Under the pieces are notes generated by a model that worked only from the letters and a program-made list of their open reading frames with translations, had not been told where the DNA came from and did not search any database. A DNA stretch of 64,000 nt from Neopestalotiopsis rosae. Lineage: Eukaryota; Ascomycota; Sordariomycetes; Amphisphaeriales; Sporocadaceae. A program made the position numbers and the translations under genes. Where the stretch lies: positions 5,332,001 to 5,396,000 of the forward strand of contig JALGAS010000002.1 of the NCBI GenBank assembly GCA_023078685.1. Reading direction: 5' to 3'. Shown here piece after piece: positions 1 through 13,000 of this stretch. The stretch's first letter is position 1; each line of letters begins with the position of its first letter.

Positions 1-2
1 AG

Positions 3-86
3 CTCACAGATGGTTCCCCACTGGTGGACCGAAAGGCCGATCTGGCGCGCCTCAGTGCTGTTGCTGAGCTCTTGGAGCTGCCGTAG
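3..86 (+). CDS. Possible 3' end of a gene entering from the left edge
   Basis: Reading from base 3 gives 27 open codons and then TAG (84-86). The peptide begins LTDGSPLVDRKADLARL and ends LLELP. It has the look of a real C-terminus: an amphipathic, Leu/Ala/Glu-rich helix and mostly codons common in the confident genes of this window. The other two forward frames give less protein-like text. No family can be recognised from so little sequence. It could also be a chance open stretch. Confidence 0.3.
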   Translation, partial: LTDGSPLVDRKADLARLSAVAELLELP

Positions 87-2094
87 TGGCCGTTTTGTAT
101 GCCGGCAGAAAGGCTGGCTGACGTCAAAACGCGAGCATTACCACCAGCTCTTCATGCTGTTTAGCTGCAAGGGCCGCATGTCGCTTGCAGCATCAATACC
201 ACCAGGTTGGCAGCCGAGTGTTTTCTTCATACGTGATGGAGACAATTTGTTCATAGTGGGAGCTTGTCGGAGCGGCAGGATTCGAGGTATGATACTCCAC
301 GACTCTCATGACAGCCAGCAGCTAGTCGTCTCATCGGATTATATTCAAAGCCCGAGGTTACCGCCAGGAGACCCGACAGCAAAATAGCATCCACTGCGCA
401 AGTGTGTCAGGGACGTGATAGAGAACCGCGGTAATCCATGTCCGGGAGCCGGTCGACCGAAACATGCTTTACATTTCTATACTGCCCGGACGTCGACCAG
501 CCTACTTTGATATCACGGAGCACAGGAACGGCGGCAGTAGTTGGAGAATATACCATGTTGACGGCATGGTGAAGACCAAAGTCTTCCATAGGGAAAAACG
601 CGGATGGTCTTTCTCGTGACCGAGATTGGCAAGACCTGTTCTCATGTGCATGTAGCACACTAATAATCTTCGTATGCAGCGCTCTGCCACTGCCAGCCTT
701 TGATCATGAAACAGTAGATCGGCCCTTTCAAAACCACGTGAACCACCATACAATTCTTGTGTCAAGACATCATCGGCTTGCATGCGCATGTGTGATTGTA
801 ATAGTATAGTACATAGGAGATTAGATGTCAAAACAAATCGATACTGAGTGCATATGTCTTGAAAGAGACACAATAATCGGCTGCCAAGATCTAAATAAAG
901 CTGATAATAGCAGCATCTTTTTCCAGTCAAGCAGGTGCTGTTTGTGATTACTACATCATCTCGTGTTTGCCCGTATTTTTGGACGGAGTGTCATACCAAA
1001 AAGGTGGAAGGAGTTCCGCTCAACTAATAACCAGAAGGGGTCGGCCCCCACCACTGAAATTTTTTCTGCCCCTTGTTCAACTTTGTGCTCCTGCCATTAG
1101 CAGTCGCTTCTGTTGGCGATCTCAAGCTTTGAAAGTGCGCTGGACTCCACCGGACACTCTGCAAATAATCTATGCCAGGTGCCAACAGCTAGTCACAGGC
1201 CAGCACAGTCAGTGCGACCTTGTGCTTCTGCAGTTGCTGCCGCCTTCCGGGAACTAGGCCTCCTACAAAGATCCGTTAGCCCAGAAGCTGTGCCAGGGAA
1301 ATCCAGAAGCCTTGAAGCCCAAAAAGCTTTCTGCCACCCTCCGACAAGCAATCACCCATTTTCCCCAACCCAACATTGCGCAACAACGCCGACACCACAC
1401 CACCGCCTAATTCACCAGTATTCGCACCGGCGTACTCATCATCAATAGCTGTAGCATCGCAACGGTATCGCATCGGCATCGTGCGAGGCCATATCGCTCC
1501 TGGTATTGCGCATTCAAGTGCTTTCTCGCTCTCGACATTTTCTGGATCTTGAAAAGCAATTCCGTAGAGGCTTCCCGCCAAGCGGGACGCTTCCCATTCA
1601 ACTCACACGACGCGTATTTGCGCAAGGAAGAGCAACCACTTCCCCTCACTCCCTCACTCACTTACATCACCCCTCAAGGCGTATCGCTCCCAGCCACACA
1701 TAACTTTCGCAAAGAGTCGTGGCCTACTTACTGTCTCCATTGATCTTTCTTTGGACTCTAATCAATCCATCTGGTCAACGGACGTATACTTTTCTTTCGC
1801 AACGCAACCCGCCAAAGGTCCAAGGCATAGATTTCCGGCTCTCGAGCTTAGACTGTAAACCTGTGATTGCGATCCAAAGTGCGACGTGCTCCGCTCGCTA
1901 GGTACTGGGCGTTCTCCCCCTAGATCGCTCGCGCTGGGCTGTAGATACAGTGGCTCGAAATCCCTTGTGATATCATCGCTGGCTAGAGGCATCGCCAAAA
2001 AAAAGAAAAGAAATCAAGTGTCTGCTGGTAATAGAGATCCGCTGGCCTCGCCCCGTTACCGTACCAAGGAAAAGGACTCTTGATCACAGCCAAT
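87..2094. other. Intergenic and 5' leader region of the Seb1-like gene
   Basis: I recognise no gene in this 2-kb stretch. Short open frames on both strands (for example 10-387 + and 502-930 -) resemble no family I know and have no intron-linked continuation. From about 1320 the + strand becomes rich in C and CT runs, typical of fungal promoters and leaders, and leads to the ATG at 2095. An A-rich run (AAAAAAAAGAAAAG) lies near 1997-2010. Confidence 0.5.
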
Positions 2095-4771
2095 ATGTCG
2101 TCGCCAGTAGCAGACCTCGAGTCTGGCCTCAATGTCATGCTCGGCAATAAGCCACCGGGCGTTTCTGGCTCGCAAATTAAGAACATCACGGCCCTCTGCC
2201 TCAACAACGTTCAGGTAAGATCCTACATGGCAGCATATGCCACATCGCTCACCCTCGGTCACATAACTGAGTGAGTCATGTATGTTCGTGCTGACCTGCT
2301 TCTATCGATAATAGTCCGAATCTGTCCTCATTCAAAAGATCTTTACTCACTTCAAGAAAACCCCGGGCACTCACAAACTAGGTGTCCTCTACGTTGTAGA
2401 CTCTGTGACTCGCCGCTGGATAGATCAAGCCAAGCAACAGAACCAAACAATCAATAGCTCGGCTCCTGACGGTACCTACGCTGCTGGTGTGCATAGAGTA
2501 ACAGAGTTGATCCCCGTATTGATGAATGACCTTCTTCAATCTGCCCCTGAAGACCAAAAGGTACGCTCGCTGCATTACATATTTGACACATATATTCGTT
2601 TGCTTCCATGGCTGTTTGGCCCCGCGGCACATAGTTGCGGAATCGAGGACATATGATGGCCCAACACTGAGCTCGAACGATGCATAGAGCTGCCGACTAG
2701 CTCAGCGCCGCCTTCTTCTCAAAACGACCGTGTTGTGCATCTGCTTACTTTATATCCAAACTGTAGGAGAAGATTAAGAAACTTGTCGACATTTGGGAAA
2801 AGGGACAAACCTTTCCAGCAGCACTAATCGAGTCATTCAAGCAAAAGCTGAACGCTCCCAAAAGTAGGTCAACACCAGAGCCCTAGACACAAGCGAAGCA
2901 GTGTTCTCTCATCGACAGACGTTCGAGGTCGAAATATCTAACTTTGCTTTCTCCTGGTAGATGAGTCCACAACCCCGGCTGGTAGTCCCCCTTCGGGCCC
3001 GGGACTCCCTGGCCTGCCCGACTTTAATGTTGCTGCTGCCAGTGACAAGCCGGCAGCATCTGGTGCTCCAAGCGACATCATGGAGGCACTCAAGAAGATA
3101 GCTCAGCAGAACAGTAGTATCGCGCCGAGCAATAATGCTGTCCCAGCTCTGACCCCAGCTTCAGACTCATATTATGTCCGAAGCGTCTCGGCTCAGCAGA
3201 ATGGTGCCGCGCAGCAACAGCCTCCGCCTCTGCCTGTAACTCAGAGCCAGCCTGCATTTCCGTTCTCTGCTGCTCCGCCGCCGTCTGTGAACCCAGCGAT
3301 GCCTTTCGCGTATCCTCCGTCGGCTCCTGCTCCGGCACATGTTCCTGCGTATCCTGTGACTGCTAGTAACCAGCCTGGTGGATTCCCTGGTATCGCAGCT
3401 ATTCCCCCGCCAGTTCCTGGAGTAGACCCGGCCGCAGCCCAGCAAGTCCAGCTGATTCAACTCCTGGCTCAGCAAGGCATTCCTGCAGAGAACATCCCTG
3501 CCTTATTGGCGGCCTTTCAGAACAATAACATGCCATCCGTGACTCAGCCGGCTCCCGTGTCGGGCGCACCCGGAGGTCCACTTCCGTATAGTAATTCCTG
3601 GGGCCAGGATCAGTCCCGGTCAGATATGCCACAGAACCGCAACTACGGTGGCAGATCGCCCAATAGGTATCAGAATCGGTCCCGATCAAGATCGCCGGCG
3701 CGCCACTGGGGATCCCGAGACTCGCCCAGAGGCCGAACCGACCGCGGTCATGGCGGATACGGACGTGAATCTCCAGCCCAGGGGCGAGATGACCGTGCTG
3801 GCTGGGGCGGCGACTATCGTCAACGAAGCCCGCCTGGACGTAGAGGCCGCAGCCCGTCCCCCAATCGATATGATCAGCCTCAGCCGGGCCAAAAATGGAT
3901 TGAATTCGATCGCAGCCTTCCGTCTGGCCATATCAAGGGTAAGTACATCTTGTACAGTTTCAGACCTTGCATGATAATCTGACTTGAGCGCACAGTCCTA
4001 AGCCGTACCTTGTTCGTTGGAGGTGTTACGTAAGTCTAAACCCGTTGGATATAACCATATTGTCTAAAGTCTAACTTTGTCTCAGATGTTCGGAAGCTGA
4101 GCTGCGAAGCATGTTTAACAGAAGTGGACAAGTGCAGACTTGTATTGTGAACAAGGACAAGAGACATGCATTTGTCAAGATGATCACACGCAAAGACGCA
4201 GTGGCTGCCAAGGAGGCCATGGAGAATAGTCAATACAGGGTAAGTCGGGATGTAAATGCAAAATATATGACACCACAACTAACGATGGCGACTGCTGTAG
4301 ACCAGATGGGGTGTTGGTTTTGGTCCTCGAGACTGTAGCGACTACTCGAGCGGCATCAGTGTTATTCCGATTAACAAGTTGACCGAGGCGGACCGAAAGT
4401 GGATGTTGACAGCCGAGTGGGGAGGCAGTGGAGGACAGGCGATTGAGTCGGGCATGGTTGTCGAGGAGCCTGACATTGAAATCGGCGCCGGTGTCTCGTC
4501 CAAAGCCATCAGCCGGCGGATGCAGACGGACCGGGGCGGCAAGCACGGCCCCAAGTCGAGCCGGGGCGACGACGAGGAGAACTTGGGAAGATGGCGACGT
4601 AACAAGGACAATGGCCATCGCCGAGAGGAGCACCGTGACAGCAACAGCAGGGATTTTGGCAACCAACAACAGCCCATGGTTGCTGAGTTCCCCTACGGCA
4701 TCCCCACAGGAAACAACGGTATGCCGATTTTCCCACCGGGCTTCACTTTTCCTATGCCGCCGAACCAGTAG
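2095..4771 (+). CDS. seb1: Seb1/Nrd1-like CID and RRM RNA-binding protein (Pol II termination factor)
   Basis: Predicted 699-aa nuclear protein in seven exons: 2095-2214, 2315-2560, 2767-2863, 2961-3938, 3996-4029, 4086-4239, 4301-4771. The N-terminus (about residues 1-135; motifs KTPGTHKLGVLYVVDSVTR and LVDIWEKGQTFP) is a CTD-interacting domain, which binds the phosphorylated RNA polymerase II tail. A Pro/Gln/Ala-rich linker and an Arg/Ser-rich block (RSRSRSPARHWGSRDSPRGR) follow. An RRM-like region carries RTLFVGGV and HAFVKMITR. The C-terminal part continues with GVGFGPRDC and EADRKWM, matching the extended RNA-binding fold of S. pombe Seb1 and yeast Nrd1. Known role of the family: transcription termination and 3'-end processing. 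The ATG opens directly into the CID with no extension. Family assignment is firm; the ortholog name is by analogy with Seb1. Confidence 0.88.
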
Positions 4772-7700
4772 GCAAGCGTGGGTAGCAGTACTCGGATCGG
4801 GGGGGCGTACCGCAAGCGAGCTACCGGCTTTAGACGCGCCCATGAACTACGGCGCGCACATGCCATCTAGCATGGCCCCATGGCATTCAGCTCAAAGCGC
4901 CCCGAATGTCGAGGATACGGCGGCGGAGCCGAGGATGCGGTGAAGTCTGAACCTACTGTACTCCAGAAAAGGGGGTGGGTCGCTCCGGGGTAGCGACAAG
5001 AAGATGCGTATAGGCTTGTCTGTATTTACATAAGCTCAGGGACGAATGAGGCAGGTGGAGCTATTGACTGCCTTTCAGGAAGAGGGTCCCCAAATGGCTG
5101 GAGTAGCATGATGATACCCCTAATGAGAATGTCTTTGTCTAAACTGATGACTATGTACACATTCCCCTATACTATTGCAACAGTTCCAGCGCCACATGAT
5201 CGATAGTTCATGCATGAGAAAGGGTTTGCCTCTTCTATCTACACGACGAATGTATCCATCATTACTGATACGTGTCTTTTATGAGTGACATGGGGGTTGT
5301 TATCTGTGATGGTCAGAGTTGATTAATACCAGAAAATGCGTAATGATTGTAGAGGACCATGTGTAAGCTTCACCGTAGTATAATCCCAGGTGCTATGGTA
5401 GACTAAGATCTATTTACTTGTGTCAACCTCAATACAGGTGTCTCAAGATGACCTTGAGAAATAATGTAAAGTACACGGACTGGCTAATGGTCGGCATAGA
5501 ACTCATAAAGAATATAATATCGTTGGTGATATTGCCCACCAGCTCTACGCTCGTATAGACCATAACAACAAGCAATCATCGTGATTGGCATTGAAAGACA
5601 ACCTACAAATCACATCTGTGACCTTTTTCGATAGGCTCCAAACTAGGAGAACGTTTGCTTTTCAGCAAATTTGTACGTAAGCATAGTCGCCGAAGAGTGC
5701 CACGGCTGCTCAATAGACACAAAAACTATCGCGTATCTTTACCACTTCTTTTTTGGCGATATACAGACATATGCTTACGAAAGAGTCAAGACTAATACAT
5801 AGTACAACAGACCTGTTGCCTCGAGCTTAGACCAATGGACCAACAGTAAGGGCAGTGTGCGCTCGGGTTTGAATCCCGTGGGAGAAGACTCGATATAGGA
5901 CCATTGATGGGAGAATAATCGCCCAATGCTAGTAGAGTTCAGTACTATGTAGAGCCGGCGAGTCGGTTCGGTGATACCGCCTCTGTCTCTCTCTCCATTT
6001 TTTGTCTTTGCATTGTCTGACAAGATTTACTATGAAAAAAGGTATGAAAGCGTGACCGGCACCGACGAATGCCGAGTTGTCACCGCGCCGTCGCCGACCT
6101 AGAACTGGCCTATCTTTTTTTTTTTTTTCTCGCTCAGCATCGGTTCGCCTCACCGTTTTCCGTGAAAAGAGTGTTGGCGGACTTTTGTGTAACCAAGGAT
6201 CGGGGGGGATTGGGGACGAGCGGGTCTTGTCTGTCTGCCAACGACAGCTACCAGCGGAACCAGAATCGAGAGACGCCAGCAAGACAGTCAAAGAAACCGG
6301 CACACAGTAGAAAAGTCAAACACTGTAGTCTCCAGTCCTGGCGCACTGTCGAACTGTGCTCCATAGACCCACACAGTTTGCTCTTGCAAGTACCAAAGTA
6401 CATGATGAATTCGCATACGGAATACAAACGAGATGTACCGGAATTGTGGATGTGGTGAGCCTTGAGGTCCCACTCGACTATGTAGTATCCATAGCTCAGA
6501 CCCAGTTACACCTGCATAAGGAAGAACGGAACTATGTAATAGTGAACTTCTGGGGGGCCCTCTTTATTCTCTTGGTGTCATTTTTTTAAGTGGGAAATTG
6601 GAAAAAAAGAACACAACTTCCCTCGAGAGAAAGTGGAGAGCTATGGTGGATATCTTCGGTTCACCTTGTTCCTCTCGCTTTTACTATGCATGTACGTATT
6701 TGCCTTTTTTTTATATTACATTAATTTTATCCCTTCGTACATTACTTCCATAGACAGCCAGAGTGTCCACCTTTATACTACGACCATCTACGCATTCGAC
6801 ATTGATTACCGGGCGCGTAAGATTCGATATGCGTTCGTTTTTCAAAAACCCGGCCCTGTTCCGGTTTGCCCGCGGATTGATTGGAAAAAGGGAATAACAA
6901 GTGGGAATAGTAGAGAGGTACATTTTATCTCACTGAACGGGTCTCTTGTGGTCTGACCTGCATATTGAGAATATGCATGTCCGATCGCCTACTAGTTAGC
7001 GAAGCGGCAGTACTAGGTACTGAATACCACTGCTACACACTACGCGACAGACAGAGACACTAAAACCATCATGGATGAGCCCGCCACCCGCGCCGCTGCT
7101 ACGAAAGCCAAGAGGTGCGCGGGATTTTAATCATGGTGTACATAGTAGCGATTATATTTCTCACGCTTCTCATTTGCGAATGCGCCTGGAGAAGACGAAT
7201 TTTGCTAGCTAGCACGCAGCATTACGTTACGTGATATTCTACTACTGTACACTACAAAGATTCTTTCTGTGGGTAAAAAATCTAGTCTGACAAGAAAAAG
7301 GAACATGCCGATCTATTCATCGCTTCTCTGGAGCAGAAGAATTGGGGACAAAAAGGCCAAATAGTTTGAGCACACGAGCCCATCTTGCCCATGTTCTTTG
7401 GTCACTTCCAAGGGTTGGATGACTTTGGACCATGTGCAGCAGCATATCGACGTCAGCGTCAATTACCACACCAGCAAGAGTACGTACGGCATAGCGAATA
7501 CGTAGTAAGCAGAAAGCAGTTTTTTGCCCGTTGGTGGGCTCTGCCAATGAAAATCCTCATATTCGCTGAATTTTTTCTTACAAGGGACTATCACTGGACG
7601 GGATGATCAATCTACATACCAGCAGCCAGCCAGCTACGTAGCCATAGACTGAGGGATTTCGAGGTTGCCAAGTTGGTAGGTACGGTAGGTAGCAGCAGCA

Positions 7701-10093
7701 GCAGCAGCAGCAAGTAAGCATGAGACCTCTTACCGAATCGAGGGATTTTGACGGTGCTTCCCTTCAGCTGGGCTGGGCGAAATAATCCCGACTCAGCCCC
7801 TCGCCTCTCCACTCTGCCAGCTCGCCCACGGGGAAAAACCAAGGAAAACCGCAAAGAGAAACGGCGGCCAAGAAGCGCCCTATGCTTTGTCCCTGGGTTC
7901 ATCGTGGAGAATAATGTAGTAATCAGCTCATTCGTTATCGTTCGCAAGTCTATGAGTGTGTGTGGATTCTGGAGAGGCAATGGGGAGTTTTGCGCCAAGA
8001 CATTTCTCCAACGTGGGATGAGAGAGTCTTGGAGAAAATTTCTGGGTATGTACCCCGCGAAACGCAGAAATCATCATATGGTCTGTATGTAGTTCCAGTC
8101 CAACGCAGTGGTCACTTAGTCAGTTTGTATAAGGGACGATTCTGGACGACTCGCAATTCATGAGACTTGCTGTCATACTTGCGGTCAGCATGATTCAAAA
8201 TGATCTGTTCGGCACTTTCGTATCAAAGAAACATGCGGAAACAATGCCTCGCCGGTCCGATCTCATGCGGTTCTGTGCTTGTAAATCATCCGAACATAGC
8301 CCACCGGGTCATCAGGTCCTGCATGCTGTATACACTGATGTTTTTGACGTGTGTAAGTCAAAACCTCTATACTCGTGGACCAATTGGGAATACCCGTTTC
8401 ACTCCGTTCCCAACCTCCGAAGACCCAGCTTCGGTCCTCGAAACGAGGTTCCTTTTTGCGCTTGATCCGCAGTAAAATCCTTTCTGATATCACTTGCGCG
8501 GAAAACACACAGATCGTTATATTGCCTCTTTTGATGTTTCCATGCCTTGGCCGTCGTCACCATCGCGCTTGGAAGAAAGAAGAAAAAAAACCTGTTGATT
8601 GGAAGCCAAAAAACGCTCATCTATTTCCCCAAAATCTAAGCGAAACTGGCCCACTGCACATTCCGGCAGACTAGTCGAGTCAGCTCTCAGCAAGCCACAG
8701 GGCAGTATTACCAAACCTTCTTCTCCATCATGGCAGCCGGCGCCCGTTGGATTTTCCTCTATTTCTAGAACCCTTCCGCGCAGTAGTGTCATGAATGGAA
8801 TTAGCCCGAGATCCCTCCTCCACATGGTTTGTTTCTTTTCAATATCAAACTAATCCATCAACTCTGCACACGAAACATTGAAAACTTGGCAAGCCATAGT
8901 ATTGTATCCATTATTTGCCAATCCTTCCTTCTGCTCACGTCTTGAACCTCGCCTACAATATCCCGGCGCTTTCCATTATTTCCCCCCGGTGAACCTTTCT
9001 CCATTTTCCTTTTCGGTCCGAAAAGGAGAAAAGTGGGCATAATTCCCCCGAGTTCAAGAGTTATCTGGCCGGTCCAATCCCCGTGAAAAGTTGGAAAAAA
9101 CTCCACAACCCCAGGAACAAAAGGGAAACCCCACGACATTTTTGTTATGTCCACTCGGAAGGGAGCCTCCCCATGGGAGAGACTGGAGATTGTATGTACC
9201 ATGTATCGGCCATCCTCGCAGCACAAGCACAATGACTGTACATGTACATAGGCCCTGCATAAGAAGGACTTCTGCTCATGGTCCGTGAGTTGTGGTTCAT
9301 GAAAGGGGGAAAGCAACGAGACTCCATAAGAGCGTGATATATTTCATATTGAAAAAGTACGTAATCACAATGGTAAGCCATGGTGGAAACACGACTGCCG
9401 AGCAAAGATATCAAAACTTTCAGGGTCCAGGTCGTTCTCTACTACCACCACCCAACTCAAGCTGCCGAACCGAAACAGCACTAGAGGAGAGAAAGAAGAA
9501 ACTAGGATTGACCCGTCTCTTTGGGATCATATACCTCTCATCATGTACATGCCAACCAAAAGACCATTCCGTGTCTTTGTCGTCTGCCGGTCTTGTCACT
9601 CTGTGAGAGAGAGAGAATCCCTGACCGCCACATCTTCCTTTGTATGCACCTAACGTTAGGTTCCGGTTTGAGCCATTTCTACGCCAAGACTGAGGTTCTT
9701 GACACTACGGGTAGATGGTTTCGCTATACTCGGCCATTCTGCAAAGCTAGTGGTTGACAAAGTAGATCACTTTAGTACTGGCAAATGGCTTTCCGCCTGC
9801 CGAGCCTAGGGAATTAGATAGTGGCAGAAAATTGTCCTCGGTACCTGAGACGCCATCGCAGTTTTTAGCACTACAAGGCATTATTACAATGGGTGCAAAA
9901 GTCACGAGAAGTAGTGATACTTTCTTCATTAGATCTATACCATTGACCGCTGAACACGGATGAGCACGAATAAGTGTATGGTACCAATAGCACACGCCTC
10001 AAGTATACACTCGATACACTCGAATACACTCTCATATACATTGCCACCATCTTTATTTCGGCGGTCACTGATACATGTGCATTTCCCATCTTC
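4772..10093. other. 5.3-kb intergenic region
   Basis: No gene can be supported here. The first few hundred bases are the likely 3' UTR of the Seb1-like gene, and the last part is downstream of the WD40 gene, which reads toward it. Within it I see an AGC trinucleotide run at 7691-7712, a short start-like peptide at 7071-7130, and a tRNA-like B-box motif near 5865 that does not fold into a tRNA. Short open frames at 5929-6458 and 7612-8163 have no recognisable protein content. The region could hold noncoding transcripts or fast-evolving genes. Confidence 0.5.
7691..7712. repeat. AGC/CAG trinucleotide microsatellite
   Basis: Seven tandem AGC units in noncoding sequence, followed by AAGTAAGC. 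It is a simple repeat with no sign of coding use. Confidence 0.9.
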
Positions 10094-13000
10094 TCAGCTG
10101 GACTCGTAATCAAAGTCATAGTCTGAATCGCACTCGACGCCTTCAGCCTCCAGCTGCGCCCGCGTCAGGTCGTCGAGGTTTCGACCATGATCAATCTCTG
10201 CCCATGTGTTCTGGTGTAAGAGCTTGCTAGCGGTCTCGCTCTCATAGCCCTTGATCGGTCGTATGCGCCGCGGCCTCTCATGGTCGGTGAACCTAGTGTT
10301 TTCTTGCTGCTGACTCTCGAAGCCGGCCAGTAGTGGCTTTCCAATATCATCGTCCATGTGTGCCTCTGCCCGGTAGAGCCGAGTTTCCGCATATCTTGGA
10401 CCCTGGACGGCGCCAATGCAAGGATGCGGATTCAGGACGATCTCCCCGCGTTGCAGATACTCCCCTGCTCTCTGCCGTCCCAGGCTAGGATCTGGCCCAG
10501 CCAGCCCGTCGGGAGGAGGGACCTCGGGGTGGGGTATGAATGGCCGGGGACGACGTATCGCTCGTTGTTTACCCTCAAGTTGCATTCGCATCAGATCAGA
10601 ACTAGTCTTCTTCGCCGCCTGAGTCTCTTCTTCATCGTCATCGTCATCGAGACTGAGCAGGTAAACCCTCCCACTTCCATCGCCTACAGTAAGTTTTGTA
10701 TAATCGGGCGAAAACGCCCCTGCCGTGATGGGACCAGACACTTCAATAAGATCCCGCAAGTGTTTCGCTTTGCGATTACGAATGTTCCATACTTTGACCA
10801 CGCCATCCGAAGAGCCAGTGTAGAGTCGGTCCGCGGTGGTGCCCCAGGACACGAACTTGACTCCCACGTCCTCGAGTTCCTTTTCGCCAAGGAGCTCTTC
10901 TACCGGCTCGCCGTGGCGAAGTGTGCACATGGGTAGGTCGCTACCGGCTGTGTCCCAGATATACACGTTGCCATCTGTACATCCAGCCGCGACATAAGAG
11001 TAGGCAAGACTGTTGGGTCGAATGACCAACTCATTGATATCAATGGCTGTGCAATCCAGCGTCTTTATCGCCGTGTACTGGCCAGTGTCCCGACTCGGCT
11101 CAAAGATGCGGATCTGAGTATGGATATTGTGATCGTTTCTTTCAATCGACATGGCCTGAGAGGTTGCCACGGCAAAGGCATTTCTGCTAGGGTGCCATGC
11201 AACCTCAAAAACGTTTTGTGTAGCCAAGCTGTTGATCTTGATCTGTTGTCTTTGCAGCGTGTCCCAGAGGCAAAGTTCGCCGGTACTTAGTTTATCCTGA
11301 GGGATGTCATGGTCATCGCCAGTCATGCTTCGGGGAGAATATCCAACCAACAGAAAATGCTGTAGGTCAGGAGCTAAAGCCCAGCGGATCGCTGCAGGAC
11401 AATAGGCCCATTTCTCAGAAGGGATGTAGTCTTCCTCATCGATCCTTGTACATGAGTAAGAGTCAAATTTTTGTTTCGAGTGAATAGCCGCCGTGTGATA
11501 GACGCGAACGGCCCCAGTGGCTACGTCGGCAGCCGTAGCTACCAAGCCATGAGGGTGTTTTGAAGCCAGTACAAAATTGACACGACCACCATGGTCCCAT
11601 GTCCCTATCGACTCCATAGTATCCTCGACTCGCCAAATCTTGACCGTTCTATCAAAGCTGGCAGTAAATGCCAGATTTCGAACAGGGTCAAAATCCGAAT
11701 CCACAACTGAACTGAACAGCCATGGATCTTGACTTTCTACCATGGCGTCTAGAGCATTGTCTCCATGGGACACCACAGGCCGGGGAATTCGATGGTCTGG
11801 AAAGGCACGTAGTGTCTTTTGGCTGGACGAACCTAGAAGCAGATTGCCTGGCTTATTGTACTGCTGATTGTGGGAGTCGGAATGAGTTGTAGTGCCGCAA
11901 ATAAATTGCGTATCCGAGACCCAGCTCAGAGTCATGATGTCGCCTGCACAATTGGTCCATTCTGTCTGAGGCTCCAGCGCATCTTCATAGTTGGACTTGA
12001 ATGTCGTGGTAAAGTTGGCGTATCGGCGGGTGGCGCTGAAAGCACGATTGCCTACAATCTCCCGGGCGAACAACAAGGAAGGTGCCCGGTTGATACGGGT
12101 CACTCGGTTACTCAAGTCGTCGCGGCTTATGGTGAATGTCTGATGTGGGCTTGGCCGAAGGTTGCGTCTGCAGATGTCGTCTGCAAAGTTGTTGAGGTCG
12201 GTGATGCTCCTGGACAACAAGGCTGGTGGTGGATCGTCGAAAGATGAGTACCCGTCACTGTGAGCATCCAATAATTGCTGATAGAAGCGATGCTTTTTGG
12301 CGCGTTTGACCAGATGCCTCAAGTCATCAAGATTGCTCCTCTCTCCCTGGTGGGTCTTGGATCCCCAGAAACGCCTCGCGACAGTCTGAACGAAGCGGAC
12401 TTCATCTTCGCTAAAGTCCACATGTATTGTAGAGGGTTCTCGTAGCTCTGAATCCTCCAGGTGGAGCATGTGAACAGGCTCCAGCACACCTTCGCGCTGA
12501 CTCCACGGAAGATACGGCCGTGAAGAAAGTCTGAACCATTTGTTTCCAGACACCCGGGGGCCACTCCCAGTCCCATTCTCGTCATCGACAACCCTACCAG
12601 ACTGCCATTGTTTTGCCTTGACTCTGGCTCGGAGACGCAGAGGGCTGACCGGTGACGCTTGCTTGACACGACGCTTTTGGCCGGCATCTTGTTTCTGTCG
12701 CCCGGCATTTGCGTATTTGTCTCTTCGCGGTCTTCCCACCGGGTTCCTCCCTTCCGGCTCTGGGTCGAATTCAGCAACGCTGGTGGTCTGGGCAGGAGGC
12801 ACTGATGCGTCAACGTGCGAGTCATCAATGTCTTCGATTGAGGGAATGATTGCCGGTTGCGCGGGCTTTTGGGCGGGCTTCTGCGCTTGGTGATTCCTGA
12901 GTCGTTCCTGCCAATTTATGTAAGTAATGTGAACGATAATCAAGAGTCAAACCGACAGATTAATGGGGGTATCCACGTACAGGTTTGTTCCTCAGCTGGT

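Noticed and set aside
502..930. Open frame on the minus strand, 142 codons
   Set aside because: No family resemblance, no conserved neighbours and no convincing splice partner.
5810..5905. tRNA-like motif: GGGTTTGAATCCC (B-box-like) preceded by TTAGACCAATGG
   Set aside because: The T-loop lacks the conserved C after TT, the A box is poor and no matching acceptor stem can be formed upstream.
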